A stretch of 21,645 bases of DNA from Haplomitrium mnioides (GCA_049999725.1 JBNGIS010036427.1:82087-103731); one strand, 5' to 3'; shown: positions 9,750-18,720, numbered from the stretch's first letter. Notes: generated from the letters alone by a model not told the origin. Numbers and translations: made by a program.

Positions 9750-10345
9750 CTTAAGAGTCCATATTCGTATGGACTATTGAGCCCAAGTGCGCAAGGACTT
9801 TGAAGTCCATGCAGAGAAAGATTCAAGAGTCCATGTGCGCATAGACTTAAGAGTCATTGCGCCCAAAAGCTTCAGAGTCCTTACAAGCATAGACTTAAGA
9901 GTCCATGTATGAATAGTCTTCAAAGTACATGCTCACATAAACTTCAGAGTACATGTGCGTATAGACTTTAGAGTCAATGCTCTCATGGACTTCAGAGTCA
10001 TTGCGTGCAGGGAATCTAGAGTCCATGTGTGTTTGGAGTCTTGGAGTTCTTGTGGACAAAGGCTCGAAAGTCCATGTGCTCACAAATTCTCAAGTTCATA
10101 CGCACACAAGCTAGATCTCCCTACGAGCATGGAGATCTAGCCCATGTCTGAGCCAAAGAGTACATGCGTGCATGGAGTCTCAGAGTCCTTGAGCGCAAAC
10201 ACTTAAAGGTCCATGGGCTCATGGAATCTCAAGTCCATGTTTGCATAGGCTAGATCTCCCTCTAAGCACGAAGATCTAGCCCACACTTGAGCTAAAGAGT
10301 GCATGTGCGAATAGACTTTTAGATGTTTATGTGTGCATACAAGAA
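9750..10345. repeat. 24-bp tandem repeat array in intron 2 of copy C
   Basis: Consecutive 24-bp units start GAGTCCATGTGCGCATAGAC and vary strongly (for example GAGTCATTGCGCCC, GAGTCCTTACAAGC), about 20 to 25 units in all. The array fills most of the intron between donor 10421 and acceptor 9665. Two units near 10110-10140 and 10250-10280 contain the longer variant CTAGATCTCCCT with GGAGATCTAG. Confidence 0.8.
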
Positions 10346-11390
10346 ACTTGACAAATAAAAGTATTCTAAAATAATTCAATCAAGCTTTTAAAATACAACT
10401 AGAGAAGGGAAAACAACTTACCAACAACTTTTTGAAACTCGAATAGAAAGAGGAAATCTTCAATTCCTCTATACAGATGGGATATTCCATCTGAGCCTCC
10501 TCCCAAGAGCTGAAATATACCTCCAAACAAAAAGATTTTACCATTGCCGCCAAAACTTTATGCCTTTCAAGTTCATGAGATATTTCTTTGATTGAAAGCT
10601 CTCTTGCTTCCATCCACTTCAAAACTAAAACTTTTATTTCATCAAGAAGACCTTCAAGAGACCTCCAAGATGTCCATTTCATGTCCTCTATTCAAATAGA
10701 ACCTTTGGCTTTTGACTTCTAGCCTTTCATTAGTTCTTCTCCTACATGTTAAAAATGCTCTATTGTAACTCCTATAGCTCTCCACTTTGAAATACCAACT
10801 CAAACCAGTTGTCTTGAGAAGTCACCATCTTCTCAAGAGTTGACTTTGGCTTGATTTCCAGAGTCTTCAACACAAGTTCTCTTTTCAACTTTTGGGATGA
10901 CACCATCTCACTCTCCATATAGCGCTAATGCCAATACTCCACCTTTTGAATTGACGTCATCTCCAACCGATAGCATTTGTCGTAGTTGTCATCAGTCACA
11001 AATATTCGCGCTTCTGTTGGTATAAGTCCTATATACATGTAGCAGTTGCAAAGCAAAAGCATAGGATTTTTTGCTTCAGACTTTGTAATTAAAAGCTGCA
11101 TTGCGGCAACACTATGATTGCCTCATGCAATCTTGTAGCAGTACTTATCAAGGTTTGTTATATCAAACTCTAACCTATCTCTCAACCCGTACTTCGGGTC
11201 CACAACCATGATGAAAAACAAATGTGCATGCTTGTTCATGAGAATTCTCTACACTAAAAGCTCTACGAAATATTTTTTCAACCTCCTAGTCTAGAATGGC
11301 TTCTAGTTATCCATTCCATATTTCAGAAGGTTCAAGTTCTTCAACCCAATAGTAGCATAGTTCTTGCTCATCAAGACTCAAGAATCTAAA

Positions 11391-11495
11391 CACGCTTTGG
11401 ACTATGAAAACCATGCTTGCATAGACTCCAAAGCCCTTACTTGACTAGACTCAAGAGTCTATGCACGCATAGACTTAATAGTCCAACATGCATTT
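11391..11495. repeat. Short palindromic repeat remnant in copy C between exons 1 and 2
   Basis: It has a few units of the same family (GAGTCTATGCACGCATAGAC, ACCATGCTTGCATAGACTCC). It occupies the position where copy D has its long intron 1 array, though C has also lost the linker coding sequence here. Confidence 0.65.
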
Positions 11496-11752
11496 GGATG
11501 ATGGTATGCAAAAATAAAGTATAAAATGAATAGAAAAAAAAAAGATATACATGGTTTTATATTGTCGTCGTTGTAGGCCTCCTTAAAATAATTAGTGAAC
11601 ATATCTTTTGGCTTCATTTCATTGAAGCAAAAATTTTTCCACGACACTTTGAACATTGTGATTGTATTTTCCGACTATACAAGCAACTTCATCTGGGCTC
11701 TATTCCCCTCTTGAATCATAGTAATTTGGACCAATAAGCCCATAACAAACGC

Positions 11753-12100
11753 TACTGAGTTCTTGTTTCACTTGGTAGTCGCAAATATTTTTTTGTAATT
11801 TGGTATTGAAAAACATCAATTTTATGTTTGTTATCTTTTTTTTGTAAAGAAAATTGTTTTTTAGAAATGCAAATTGTGTATTTTACATTGAGATTATATT
11901 TGAAACATTTCTTTATAATAAACACCCTAGAAAACAAGCATTTTGGTTATTGAAATATTTTATTAAAACCTTACACTATTGTGAATACACTAAATTCATC
12001 AAAAATAAAATGAAACATATATCCTTTTATGAAAAACAATTACAAACAAACGTGAATGTCTAGTATGGTATGGACTTTGAGCCAGACTTTGAGCGTCGTA
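11753..12100. other. AT-rich spacer, nothing recognised
   Basis: This is very AT-rich sequence between copy C and the 36-bp array. Short frames on both strands are low-complexity Lys/Asn/Ile/Phe-rich and show no homology to exon 1 of copy D, so the C copy ends here. Confidence 0.5.
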
Positions 12101-12109
12101 GTTATTAAA

Positions 12110-12395
12110 TCCTTTGCAAGCATAGATTCCAAACTAGAACCCTTAAGCCCATGCATGCATAGACTTTGAATGAGAATCCTAAAGCCTATGCGTGCTTAGA
12201 CTCTAAAAACGAACAATAAAGCTATGCACGCATGGACTTTGAACAAGAACCCTAAAGCATTTGCGCGCCAAGATTCTAAACAAGAACCATAAAGCCTATG
12301 CACGCATGGACTTTGAACGAGAACTCTTTGGCTTATGCGTGCAAGGACTCTGAACAATAATCTTAAAGCTTATACACGCATGGACTCTAAACCAT
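12110..12395. repeat. 36-bp tandem repeat array with CATGCACGCATGGAC-type core
   Basis: Units of 36 to 38 bp contain a core such as CTATGCACGCATGGACTTTG plus a spacer AACAAGAACCCTAAAG, about seven to eight copies. The core is the same palindrome as in the 24-bp intron arrays, but the unit is 12 bp longer. Confidence 0.75.
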
Positions 12396-12490
12396 TCCTA
12401 GATTAGCAGTTGACTCCAAATTATCCTTAGATTAGCAACTGACTTAAAACCATTCTTAGACTATCAATTGACTCAAACTATACTTAGATA
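12396..12490. repeat. 28-29-bp tandem repeat, about three copies
   Basis: Units of the form CCTTAGATTAGCAACTGACT repeat three times with a partial fourth (TTAGATTAGCAGTTGACT, TTAGACTATCAATTGACT). It directly abuts the 36-bp array. Confidence 0.65.
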
Positions 12491-12581
12491 CACCAAACTG
12501 AATCGTGATGAAAAGACTTGAAATTGATTGAGAGAGCAACAAGATGAAACTTTGGCAATTAAAACTTTGGAAAAAATCAAC

Positions 12582-12587
12582 TTTATT
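12582..12587 (-). terminator. Polyadenylation signal AATAAA of copy D
   Basis: AATAAA on the minus strand lies about 30 bases after the TGA (12615-12617) that closes the last exon. This spacing suits a plant poly(A) signal and supports the called 3' end. Confidence 0.45.
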
Positions 12588-12908
12588 AATAATAAAAATT
12601 GTTCAAACAGATCCTCAGACTCTTTTCTCTTCGAGAAGAACTGTCTTATCTAAATCCAAAGACTTAGCATTTGCAGCCGCTAGAGAATCCTGGCGAGACT
12701 TTCTTGTTCCAGATATTGCAATAGAGTCACCAGAAGCACCTATAGTACCAGGAGGAACAAGTTCCTTGTGGTATGCATAAACGATCTGTGACTCAGTCAC
12801 ATCGGATGGCAAGGAAGCTATCGTCAAATCCCTTTGAGGAATGTAGATAGACTAACGTCTATCATATTCCACGGCGATGCAGTTCTACATTAGCTTTAGA
12901 GCACAGAC

Positions 12909-12938
12909 AAGGCTTGTGGTAGACCTAGAGTAGAGATC
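12909..12938 (-). other. Motif I (DLYSRSTTSL), SAM-binding, of copy D
   Basis: The motif I form D-x-Y/F-x-G-S-x-T-T is read here as DLYSRSTTSL, with Arg where Gly is expected. It is preceded by LSTEQDWIL and followed by ALKL and NCIAVEYD, the usual motif II neighbourhood. This ten-residue string is the strongest single sign of a DNA amino-methyltransferase. Confidence 0.6.
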
Positions 12939-13529
12939 TAAGATCCAATCCTGCTCTGTTGATAAATGGTCAATGAAAAAATCATAAAGAGCTTGCAGCT
13001 TCTGATAAACATTGACAAGAGTATCATCTATTGGATGTTTAAGTTTTGAAGAAATTGTAGGACAACTAAAAACACTACGTATAATCTGTCGAGAAAGTCC
13101 GGTCGAAGAAGCAGGCTGCAAATTAAAGAGCCTTATGATCCTCTTTCTTTCTTTAGTCCAATAGACCACATTCCAATATTCGTGGGCATGTCTAATTCTG
13201 GGACCACCATAATGATGAATGTTGCTTTTGTCCTTACAAAAAGAAAAATAAGCAAATCAACTATTGCAACAAAAATGCAGGAGAAGTAAAAAAAATAAAA
13301 ATCAAAAACAAAAAAAAAATCAAAGAACAACTTACCAGACGCTATGGTCAATTGCACAGCAAACTTCCAAAAGGACATCCTCGATGATGCCAAATTGCTG
13401 GAACAAATGAATGATAACAAAAGACCAAAAGTCCAAAGTTGTAATTGTCACAAAAGATGATATCATGTCAAAAATGTCATCTTTTGAAAAGGGTTCAGAG
13501 TCATCATGCTTACATTCCTTAAGGTTATA

Positions 13530-13544
13530 ACCGTAAGGAATATC
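13530..13544 (-). other. Motif IV (DIPYG), catalytic, of copy D
   Basis: It is preceded by FTLTIA and followed by YNLKECKHDD. The usual catalytic sequence is D/N/S-P-P-Y/F/W; here the second position is Ile in both copies, so the change predates their duplication. Confidence 0.6.
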
Positions 13545-13959
13545 AGCAATAGTCAAAGTGAAACACCTAGGTTTCACAAGGCCCTTCAATTGTCGAGCGT
13601 TGGCCTCCTTGTGGACTTGATAAAACGCCATGTTAAGACCATCAACGAAGGACATTAAATCTTCTTCCTCATCTCTCACAACTCCTTTAATTGTGAGAGA
13701 TATAGCAATTCTTTGTTTCCATGCTTTCCACTCTCTAGCCTTTTGGCAGTGTGGAAGAAAAGCAGGAGGATAGGACATTAAGGTGGGAGGCTGGTCTTGA
13801 TCTTCAAGGGTTTCTTCGACCCTGATTTTTTTTGACCTTTCGCAGCTGCTGTCAACTTTTTTGCTAACTGCCATTTAAAATTTTTGTCCCCCTGCATAAA
13901 AACAAAATAGAAAACATTATGAAGAGATAAAAAAACATTTTTAAAGGTAGAGAACGGCA

Positions 13960-14428
13960 TTGACTTCCATGCGCGTATGGACATCAATATCATGTGGGCA
14001 TGGACTATGCAGTCCAAGCATGCAAGAATAGCAAAGTCCATGCGCACATGGACATCAAAGTCTAAGTGTCCATGGACTTCGATGTTCCAACGCGCAAGGA
14101 CAGCGAAGTCTATGCACGCATGGACTTTGTTGTTCCAACTCGCAAGGACTACGAAGTCCATGTGCGCATGGACTGCAAAGGGACTTTGATGTCCTTGCTT
14201 ATAGAGACATTGAAAGCCATGTGTGCATGGACTTCATAGTTCATGCAGACATGGACTTTGGTGTTCAAGTGAGCACGGACTTTAAAAGTCCAAGCGCGCT
14301 TGAACTGCAAAGTCCATGCGCGCATGGAGATCAAAGTCCATTTGCACGAGGACTTCAAAGTCCAAGCACACTTGGACTTCAAAGTCCAGGCAAGGAATTG
14401 ACTTTGAAGTCCATGTGCATATAGACGC
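13960..14428. repeat. 24-bp tandem repeat array in intron 2 of copy D
   Basis: There are about 19 units, for example AAAGTCCATGCGCGCATGGA with a 4-base spacer. Most of the intron between the donor at 14516 and the acceptor at 13892 is this array. Because 24 is a multiple of 3, all three frames repeat every 8 residues and long spurious frames run across it. Confidence 0.85.
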
Positions 14429-14515
14429 TAAAATTGTTTTTTTAAACAAAGGACAAGTTACAAAAAATTCAATGCAAATACAAAGAAATGAATGTGGTGT
14501 GAAAGGAAGAACTTA

Positions 14516-14517
14516 CC
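14516..14517 (-). other. Exon 2 donor of copy D (TTTG/GTAAGT)
   Basis: The exon ends GAGAAGCTTTTG at 14517, and GTAAGT follows. In copy C the same residue pair (KLL then GDK across the junction) is kept with TTG/GTAAG and TTTTAG/GGTGAT, so the intron is phase 0 and conserved in position. The acceptor in D is GCAG with the exon beginning GGGGACAAA at 13891. Confidence 0.65.
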
Positions 14518-15178
14518 AAAAGCTTCTCGAAGCTTGAATAAAATGAGGCCATCTTGGACTCTTCAATGTGAAGAGGGTGCTCCTCTCTTGCCTCGTCCCA
14601 CGTACTACAGTACACTTCAAAACAAAAACTTTTCACCATTACCGCCAAAACTTTGTGTCTCTCCGCCTCCCAAGACATCTCATCCATTGAAAGCTCTCCA
14701 GCTTCCACTTGCTTCAAAACATAAATCTTCACTTCATCACAAAGACCCTAAAGGGACCTCCAAGGCATCCACTTCATGTCTTCCATTCTCAACGACCTCT
14801 TGGCCTTAGGCTTCTTGCACTTCAATGTATTTTTCTCCCACTTTGGAACGCTAGTTGGAACCAGTTGTCTTGAGAGGTGACTGTCTTCTCAAAAATCAAC
14901 TTGGGTTTGATCTCCAAGGTCTCTAGAACTAGCTCTCTTTTTAATTTTTGGGATGAAACCATCCCACTCTCCACAAATCTATGATGCCAATACTCGACCT
15001 TTTGAATAGAGGTCATTTTAAGCTTATACCTCTGGTCATAATTGTCATCGGTAGCAAAAATACAGGCCTCTGTTGGTATGAGGCCCACGTAGACATAACA
15101 ATTGTAGAGCAACAGAGCAAGGTTCTTCGCTCCATATTTCATGATAAGTAGCTGCCTTGCTATAGCACTGTGATTGCC

Positions 15179-15361
15179 TCATGCAATCTCATAACGATTC
15201 TTGTCAGGGTTACTGATGTTGAACTTTGACTTGTCCTTCATACCACACTTCGGATCAACCACCATGATAAAGAAACTATGTGCGTACTTGTTCGTGAGCA
15301 TTCTTTGTGCCAGAAGCTCAACAAAATCTTCATTCAATCTTCGAATCTGGAATGGACCCTA
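15179..15361 (-). other. Two in-frame stops shared by copies C and D
   Basis: Copy D has TAG at 15359-15361 and TGA at 15179-15181; copy C has TAG at 11303-11305 and TGA at 11123-11125. In both, the two codons are exactly 180 bases apart and lie at matching residues (after DN, and just before GNHS). Ordinary reading suggests Trp and Gly in the ancestor. Confidence 0.75.
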
Positions 15362-15696
15362 GTTGTCTATTCCAAGCTTGGGCAGATTTAAAATTTTCCA
15401 GCCTTATTGTTACTGTCTCTTCATGGACTCTGTAGCGCTGGTGTAGACTCCCTTATCTTATTCTTGTCTTCCTCAGACACTGTCTGAGGATCCACCTGTT
15501 CCCTTTCTTGAAAAGTACACAACCCCTTGTGGGATTGCCTTTTTGATCAAGATGTAGGAACCTAAACTGGCTCCGGCTCTGCTTCTGAGCCTTGCCCTGA
15601 GTTGTTTGGTGATGAAGACGATGGGGTAGAAGAAGTAGATGTTGCTTCAGATTCCGAGGGGCTGGCTCCTCCTCAATAACGGGTGCTGGTACAGGC

Positions 15697-15710
15697 TTTT
15701 TTTTTTTTTT
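15697..15710 (-). other. T14 homopolymer in the Lys-rich linker
   Basis: On the minus strand it is an A14 run inside a Lys-rich coding stretch (KKKKPVEKKKK). Frames switch here: one continues as ACTSTRY and stop, another as PVPAPVIEEEP. The switch could be a real indel or a base-calling error in the homopolymer. Confidence 0.6.
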
Positions 15711-16053
15711 CCACTGGTTTCTTCTTCTTCGGAGCCTCAACTGGCTCAGGCTTCTTTCTCTTCTTTTGGGAAGAAGTACCTGTAGCGTGAACAGAGAATG
15801 TTGTTCTGATCGGATGCACCACCAGTAATTGAATATTGACGCCGTGCTTGGGCTTTAGAATCTTGGTTTGTATGGAAAACTTGATGAAGTCCCGCTGGAC
15901 GCACTTTGCGTCTTTGTACCCATCCACGAAATCGGCCAAATATTGAGTGAACTGAAAATAAAAACAAACAAATTTGGCATAAGTAAAAATGTTAGATTGA
16001 CATTCACAGCGCACAGAGACTTTAATAACATACCAAGCAAGTAGTGAGCAAAG

Positions 16054-16492
16054 GAGTCCATGCACGCATGAACGATGGGAGTCCATCCACGCATGGACAA
16101 AGAGAGTCCATACAAGCATGAAGACCCAGGGTCCATGGGTGCATGGAGATCGAAGTCCAAACGCACCTGAACGTGGGAGTCCATGCGCGCATAGACCCCG
16201 GGTCTCTATGCTTGCTTGGACTCACTTTGTCCATGTGCACATGGACTTCGATCTCCATGCGCGCATGGACTTTGAAGTCCCTACATGCTTGGAGACCCAA
16301 GGTCCATGCGCGTATGGACTCCCACGTCCTTCCGCGCCCGGACCTAGGAGTCCAAGCTTGCCTGGACTCCAAAGTCCATGCGCACATGGACTCCTACATC
16401 CAGGCAGGCCTGAAGATCGAAGTCCATGCGCACATGGATGTGGGAGTCCATGCGCGCATGGACCCCAGGTCTCCATGCTTGCATGGACTCAC
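16054..16492. repeat. 24-bp tandem repeat array in intron 1 of copy D
   Basis: There are about 18 units of the same family; the best ones read AGTCCATGCGCGCATGGAC with 5 further bases. The array fills most of intron 1 (16548-15952). The units near 16330-16420 are more GC-rich and more diverged. Long frames of 100 to 168 codons on both strands across it are artefacts of the 8-residue period. Confidence 0.85.
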
Positions 16493-16895
16493 CGCGAGTT
16501 ACAACTTAGTAAAGAAAGAAACAAAAGAAAAAGGATTTCAGAATTCACCTTGCTATCTTCCCTTGAGGCCTGAAGATGCGCAGCAAAACTGTCTCTCTCC
16601 TTGTAGTCCGAAAAATCAAATCACTTGCGATTTGCACAATACAATGTAATTGATTCTTGGGCCTGCACAAGCAACCCAATGTTGGCTTTCTTTCCTTTTC
16701 GGATCATTGTAATTTGGACTAGTAGATCCAAATTGAAATTTTCACCTTCACTTGCAAAAAGGTAAAGATTTTGATCCGGGTTTTTCAAAGAATAGTAGTT
16801 TATGAGCCATTTCCACTCCAATATTGCAGGCTCTAGAGCCTTGATAACATCTAAATACCTATATGGCTTTGGTTGAGTAGAGCGGGAAACAATTT

Positions 16896-16915
16896 CTTGA
16901 GATGGCATTCTCAAG
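16896..16915. repeat. Small inverted repeat over the start codon of copy D
   Basis: CTTGAGA, a 6-base spacer TGGCAT, then TCTCAAG: a perfect 7-bp inverted repeat whose spacer holds the ATG (16906-16908, minus strand). Confidence 0.5.
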
Positions 16916-17472
16916 ATAATAAGAAAAGGTCTTTTTGGAGTTTAAAAATATAATGAACAAAAGTTCAAAAATCACTAAACACTAGAAATAGCAAAAAACT
17001 AAGTAAATGCAAAAACAGCAATAATTAGAAAACCAAAACCAAAAATTGAACTTGCGACAATAGAAAGAAACTTTCCAATGACACTCCTCTTATAGCTAAA
17101 TTTCAAAAAACGTCTTTTCTCGCCAAAAATTAATTTGCAGAGCTCTTGACACGTAGGTTTGCCTGGTCCAAAAAAAATTTAGTATACAAAGCATTGCTTG
17201 TTTTCATCTTTCCAATTTCTTTTTTTCATTTTCTTCAATAAAAGTTCCAAATTTTGTCGTTTTGCAAAAAAACCGACAAAACCGCATCTTTTGAAAGTGC
17301 TGTAAGAGGTTCATAATATTTGTCAAAATAGTTCCTTGAAGCAACTTAGTTTTTGTAAGCCTTTTCAATAGCTGGAGTTTTTGAAGGCAAGAAGAGATTA
17401 GAATTTCAAGATTCATCTTCATAGAAGAGTGTTACTTTTGACATACAGTTTGAGATTTGTTCAAATGCCAAT
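16909..17472. other. Upstream region of copy D, AT-rich
   Basis: This is an AT-rich intergenic stretch between two divergent reading regions. The only candidate signal is a minus-strand TATA-like sequence, listed separately. A short minus frame at 17204-17422 is low-complexity Leu/Lys/Thr and not convincing. Confidence 0.4.
17085..17097 (-). promoter_or_regulatory. TATA-like box upstream of copy D
   Basis: TAGCTATAAGAGG on the minus strand lies about 180 bases before the ATG at 16908. It is the best-placed TATA-like sequence there, but AT-rich DNA produces such matches by chance. Confidence 0.25.
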
Positions 17473-18352
17473 TTGTGGGAGTTGAGCGATGGAGTACCAA
17501 AAATGTCAAGTGTGATGGCGAGTATATTGGAGAAAAAGATGACTTATGTTGAATTACATAGCTTCGCTCTGAAAGATCGAAAAGGTGAACTTCATGCGTG
17601 CATAGGATCAGGGACTCAACCCTATGCATACATAGAGTCAAGGAGTGAATCCAATGCACGCATAAGATTAACGACTCAACAACTTGTGCGCAAAGGATCA
17701 AAGAGGGAACTTAGTGCTCGCAGAGATTTAAAGAAACAATCTTCATCCAGCAAAAGATCTTTGTTTCCCATCAAACGGTCAAAAGTTGAACTTTTCTTCT
17801 AGGTATTCCAAAATATCTGAAAAAAAAAGTTCAACACAGAGATTCCATAAGGTTGTGGATCTTTCTTTGTCTACATCTAAAGAAGACCTCAATATTCATG
17901 ATCAAAGTGTGTCTCTTCAAAACATAAAGAGCATACAATTTGTGGATAGTTTTAATTTTGGAGATGAGCCACTCTCCTCGATAGCACCACTCAAACAACG
18001 AGTGATTTCGTTTCAAGTTGCACCTTGCAAAGAGATTAGGACATCTGAAACAAATGGAATTCTTTTGGAGGAGTCTTCAAACGATAGTTTGGAAAACGAT
18101 TCTAGCAAAGAGTCTCAATCAATCAACATTTCTTTGGAGCTATCGCCAAGGTCACCAATTTTATTAGAAAAAACATTTCATTCTAATAGAGATATTGATC
18201 AAGATTTGGTTTCGAAATGGTGTAGTTCTCCCAATCCCCAAGAAAAAACTCATCTCTCAAAAATATTCTGCAACGGAACAAACAATGTTAACGATGACTT
18301 TAATACAATGATTGTCATGTTATATGTGTTTTTTTTCCAAATTTTTGTGTAA
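17473..18352 (+). pseudogene. Ser/Lys-rich hypothetical protein, two overlapping frames
   Basis: Two frames follow each other on the + strand: 17473-17802 (109 codons) and 17786-18352 (188 codons, the longest single uninterrupted ATG frame in the window). A one-base shift near 17800 (SKVELF then FSSRYSKISEKKSS) would join them. Residues of the first frame include five 10-residue repeats (17588-17737). The second frame is Ser-rich and acidic (SLSTSKEDLNIHDQSVSLQ; SLENDSSKESQSINISLELS) with no membrane segment or known domain. The final hydrophobic stretch before the stop (MIVMLYVFFFQIFV) looks like readthrough into untranslated sequence. I do not recognise the family. A nuclear low-complexity protein or a transposon-encoded accessory protein is possible. 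Confidence 0.35.
17588..17737 (+). repeat. Five 30-bp tandem repeats with the same palindromic core
   Basis: The five units are exactly 30 bp each and start AACTTCATGCGTGCATAGGA, AACCCTATGCATACATAGAG, AATCCAATGCACGCATAAGA, AACAACTTGTGCGCAAAGGA and AACTTAGTGCTCGCAGAGAT. The centre (TGCGTGCA-like) is related to the 24-bp and 36-bp arrays. The repeat lies in an open frame, so it would encode a 10-residue repeat. Confidence 0.85.
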
Positions 18353-18720
18353 ATTGTAATTATTAGTTCAATAGTGGTGTTTGTGGAACCCCTATGCACG
18401 GGTGATTTCCCATTGTAACTTTTGTGAATACTATGTAAAATAGTAGTAAGTAAGTGTTGGGTATCTATTAAAGTAAAAATATATGTAGTTTGTTTGTTTA
18501 AATGTATAGACTTAAGTTCTAATGTAAGTATGTAAAGTGTTAGTTTGAGTTACATGGGACTGTGAATATATGTATAATTGTGAATTCCATAAGTTTTTGA
18601 GAGTTCAACATGGATTGAGCTGGGAAGTGTGTGGACAATTTTGAAGGTACGTTTCGGGTGTATCTTATCGGCCAATTTTAGGGTTCCATATATTTTGCAG
18701 ATGTAGCCTTTATTACTTAG
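18353..18720. other. AT-rich spacer, nothing recognised
   Basis: The sequence is AT-rich and contains no frame longer than about 60 codons. It follows the stop at 18352 and may be its 3' untranslated region. Confidence 0.45.

Larger units (their letters stand above)
8943..11752 (-). pseudogene. Copy C of the ParB-methyltransferase gene, truncated
   Basis: This is a paralogue of copy D in the same order. The exon 1 remnant (11752-11551) keeps LLVQITMIQEGNRAQ. Exon 2 (about 11371-10422) has FFIMVVDPKYGLRDRLEFD, the GNHS core after a TGA at 11123-11125, GLIPTEARIFVTDDNYD and, near its end, VLAAMVKSFCLEVYFSSWEE. The donor TTG/GTAAG is at 10422/10421. Exon 3 (9664-9108) begins GDKTFKRKLAKKLT and carries motif IV as VDIPYKYN (DIPYK at 9302-9316); its donor is CTG/GTAAGT. 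Exon 4 (9008-8943) begins DKTNIHH and reads to HAHEYW, where element B begins. The C-terminal half with motif I is absent. Relative to D, the Lys/Ser linker and the first half of exon 1 are missing. There are several stops. Confidence 0.6.
12615..16908 (-). pseudogene. Copy D: ParB-like / beta-class DNA methyltransferase fusion gene, four exons, degraded
   Basis: Exons (minus): 1, 16908-16549; 2, 15951-14517; 3, 13891-13336; 4, 13232-12615. Together they give about 990 codons. Exon 1 (PKPYRYLDVIKALEPAILEW, then LLVQITMIRKGKKA) has no family I recognise. Exon 2 starts FTQYLADFVDG, then a Lys-rich and Ser-rich linker, then a ParB-like domain: FFIMVVDPKCGMKDK, GNHSAIARQLL after a TGA, and CYVYVGLIPTEA. 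Exon 3 carries TLTIADIPYGYN, motif IV. Exon 4 has WNVVYWTKERKRIIRLFNLQ, KLKHPIDDTLVN, and DWILDLYSRSTTSLVCAL (motif I; one Gly replaced by Arg), then NCIAVEYDRR. Motif order IV then I is that of beta-class adenine-N6 or cytosine-N4 methyltransferases; ParB-methyltransferase fusions occur in bacteria and phages. Stops at 16621, 15359, 15179, 12885 and 12852, plus frameshifts in a T14 run (15697-15710) and a T8 run (13826-13833), make it a pseudogene as read. The exons and splice frame are shared with copy C, which supports the model. Confidence 0.6.

Noticed and set aside
9895-10140. Open frames with repeated Met/Ser/Asp/Tyr residues
   Set aside because: They fall in the intron 2 array of copy C.
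13977-14424. Open frames on both strands rich in His, Trp, Met and Cys
   Set aside because: They are the same artefact in the intron 2 array of copy D, between a clear donor and a clear acceptor.
16022-16649. Long open frames of 100 to 168 codons on both strands with Met-Asp-x-x-Val-His-Ala-type repeats
   Set aside because: They lie in the 24-bp array of intron 1, and the period is divisible by three, so every frame repeats every 8 residues and stays open. They are not evidence of a protein.
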